Shown here piece by piece: positions 5,835-7,527 of a stretch of DNA of 7,527 bases. Under the pieces are notes generated by a model. It was not told the origin of the DNA, did not search any database, and was given only the letters and a program-made list of their open reading frames with translations. Source of the DNA: JACPFN01 sp964406135 (lineage in GTDB: Bacteria > Babelota > Babeliae > Babelales > Chromulinivoraceae); NCBI GenBank assembly GCA_964406135.1, contig CAYOQO010000016.1:1-7527 (forward strand), written 5' to 3'. Numbering within the stretch: the stretch's first letter is position 1; each line of letters starts with the position of its first letter. The position numbers and the translations under genes were made by a program.

Positions 5835-7527
5835 TTATTGATTTGGTTGGTATTTTAATATTATTTCTGTCGTTAAATAAATATCAAATGCTGGATCAAA
5901 ATTGTGACTTCTTAGGTTGTATGCTTTAATAGGGGTTTTTATATTTTTAAATGTCAATTTTCCTAAATATTTTTTTTGTTTGTAAAATTTAATTAATAAA
6001 TTATTTTGAGTTTTTATTTTTAGATCTTGTTTTATGACCGGAATAAAAGAAATTCCAGTTTCCCAATCAATAGTTGTTAAATTTTGTAAAAAAGAAGGAA
6101 CAGCTTGATTTTCAATTAAAGAAAATGTTGAATATGATGATAAATTGCGTTGCTCGTAAGCATCGATGTATAAATCTTCAAGGGGAGGTTCTTTAGAGAA
6201 TTTTATTATATGTTTAAAAATTTTTTTATCATTTGTAATAAATGGAAGAATTTTTAAATTAAATTTTTTATTTTCATTCAAATATTCAATTTCAAATTTT
6301 TTGATGATTTTAGGAGAAGTTGTATCTGCGGTATTAAAGTTAATCATTGATCCTGACCATTTTTGATTATTTGTTATGAAATTAACTGTGCAAGTTGTTA
6401 TTGAATCTTTAGTATAAAAAAAATGTTTAAATAATTTTTTGTTTTCTTTGTTTGTAATTGTACAGATTAGTGAATTGTCATTGATTTCTTCTAGGCTTGC
6501 AAAAACTGTCAATGAATTTAAATTTTTTGGATTTGGAATTGTGAATAAAAATTTATTGTTATGTGGTATTTTATACAATTCAGAAAAATTAGTATTAGCT
6601 TTAGAAGAATTATTAGATTGATTTTGAATTTCAAAAAAGCAATTGATTATATTTGCATCTTGAGAATTTGCTATAATTTTATCTTCTGAATTTTGTGAAC
6701 TATAAATTTGGTCAATGTCTTTATTTAATTTTATTGGCGTTTCAAATAGATCAGATCCTATAATCCATGGAGCATCAAATAATTTTTGTCCTGATTGTAG
6801 AATGGAAAATAAATCTATCACTACCCTGCATGCTTTGTTTTCATTAAAACATTCTAAGGCTTTGAAATATTCAAATGCGTTTGCAAAATTATTTTTATTG
6901 ATCAATGTTGGGGTTAGGGTATGCAAATATGTTGTATAAATTAGCATCCAATAGGCTTGTAACATTGAAGGAGTTTTGGTTGAAGTTTCCCATAAAAATT
7001 GAGGTAGTATTAACATGGGAAAATTAAATTTTTCAGTGTTTTTAACATTTGAAGTTTCTAATGGATTGATGATTTGAACTGAAACCATTGAAGGTTGATT
7101 GATTAATGTTTTGTTAGCAGCATTGTTGAATGTTTCAAGGTCAACAGGGTTAATTTGCAATGTCATTAAAAAGGGTCCTGAAAATTCTGTGATATCAAGG
7201 GCTTGTACTCGTTTTCCAATATCAGTTGAAGAACTTAAATTTGAAAGAACTACATACTGATGATTTGGAATTGCTACATATCGAGACGCTGTTGGTTCTC
7301 CATTCATCAAAAATACATCAGGTTTATTTGGTGAAATTGGTTTTAAGTTTGCAAGTAATTCTGCCCCCGTCATAACTTTTATAGAAATAGTCCAATCATT
7401 GTTAGCGCCTGATTCTACAATTTCAAAATAGTTATTTGTTGTTGCAGTCGGTTGCAGCGTTCCCTTTGTTGCAGGTGTTTGAAGTGCTGCGGTGTGTAGA
7501 TTAACTTCGTTTAAGCCAGGATTAAGT
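5835..7527 (-). CDS. Unrecognised large protein, 5' end beyond the right edge (563 codons visible)
   Basis: The first ATG inside the window is at 7371-7373, but the same frame stays open for another 51 codons to the edge (reading ...LNPGLNEVNLHTAALQTPA and ending ...NNDWTISIKV just before that Met). The residues there look like ordinary protein, so the Met is internal and the true start is outside. The visible part alternates beta-rich, Asn/Thr/Ser-rich stretches with a more helical Trp/Tyr-rich section (LPQFLWET...MLQAYWMLIYTTYLHTL). The end (LTTEIILKYQPNQ) is also strand-like. It might be a repetitive beta-rich surface or structural protein, but no family is recognised and the N-terminus, which would show any export signal, is missing. 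It is likely the first visible gene of a two-gene leftward unit. Confidence 0.72.
   Translation of the reverse strand, partial: LNPGLNEVNLHTAALQTPATKGTLQPTATTNNYFEIVESGANNDWTISIKVMTGAELLANLKPISPNKPDVFLMNGEPTASRYVAIPNHQYVVLSNLSSSTDIGKRVQALDITEFSGPFLMTLQINPVDLETFNNAANKTLINQPSMVSVQIINPLETSNVKNTEKFNFPMLILPQFLWETSTKTPSMLQAYWMLIYTTYLHTLTPTLINKNNFANAFEYFKALECFNENKACRVVIDLFSILQSGQKLFDAPWIIGSDLFETPIKLNKDIDQIYSSQNSEDKIIANSQDANIINCFFEIQNQSNNSSKANTNFSELYKIPHNNKFLFTIPNPKNLNSLTVFASLEEINDNSLICTITNKENKKLFKHFFYTKDSITTCTVNFITNNQKWSGSMINFNTADTTSPKIIKKFEIEYLNENKKFNLKILPFITNDKKIFKHIIKFSKEPPLEDLYIDAYEQRNLSSYSTFSLIENQAVPSFLQNLTTIDWETGISFIPVIKQDLKIKTQNNLLIKFYKQKKYLGKLTFKNIKTPIKAYNLRSHNFDPAFDIYLTTEIILKYQPNQ

Noticed and set aside
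6166..6939. Three short plus-strand open frames within the large leftward gene
   Set aside because: They lie antisense to a long continuous frame and have no consistent ribosome binding sites or recognisable products.

Overview
The window is AT-rich and looks like an accessory region of an intracellular or host-associated bacterium. The mix of a polymorphic-toxin C-terminus with its immunity gene, a secreted Hint protein and a run of small exported proteins of unknown family recalls Candidatus Dependentiae (TM6/Babela-like), with Rickettsiales or Chlamydiae-like symbionts as alternatives. No marker gene settles the taxonomy, so this is a guess from style.

Layout. (1) Positions 1-878, + strand: the last 118 codons of a polymorphic toxin. 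Its C-terminal domain has a D-x-D-x-H cluster and resembles ribosome-targeting RNase toxins of the CdiA-CT(ECL)/Ntox21 kind. An acidic 174-aa protein, the probable immunity protein, overlaps it by ATGA. (2) 879-959: an 81-bp remnant, on the minus strand, of the 3' end of the gene found intact at 4555-5808. The two copies are 77/81 identical and form direct repeats bracketing about 3.6 kb. (3) 960-2114, + strand: a leader with a possible hairpin, then a secreted Hint-domain protein. It lacks the N-terminal catalytic Cys, keeps the C-terminal His-Asn, and ends in a 72-residue tail with no charged residue. Two very small membrane-protein ORFs (30 and 58 codons, overlapping by ATGA) follow directly. 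(4) 2173-4528, + strand: four genes for small proteins with N-terminal export signals. Three share a motif (PT/SEEE ... C-L/M ... P-x-x-C-E) and look like tandem paralogues; the fourth is a coiled-coil protein lying between the second and third. (5) 4555-7527, - strand: two unrecognised genes in one probable transcription unit, the upstream one running off the right edge without its start.

Interpretation. The strongest candidate for an undescribed system is the segment between the repeats. A signal-peptide-bearing Hint precursor could release an uncharged, glycine-zipper-like peptide by Asn cyclisation at its C-terminal splice junction. The two coupled membrane mini-proteins would then be candidate immunity or export partners, followed by a secreted paralogue cluster. 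The flanking repeats suggest the segment was gained, or can be lost, by recombination next to an existing toxin-immunity pair. All functional assignments beyond the Hint fold and the toxin-immunity layout are inference.
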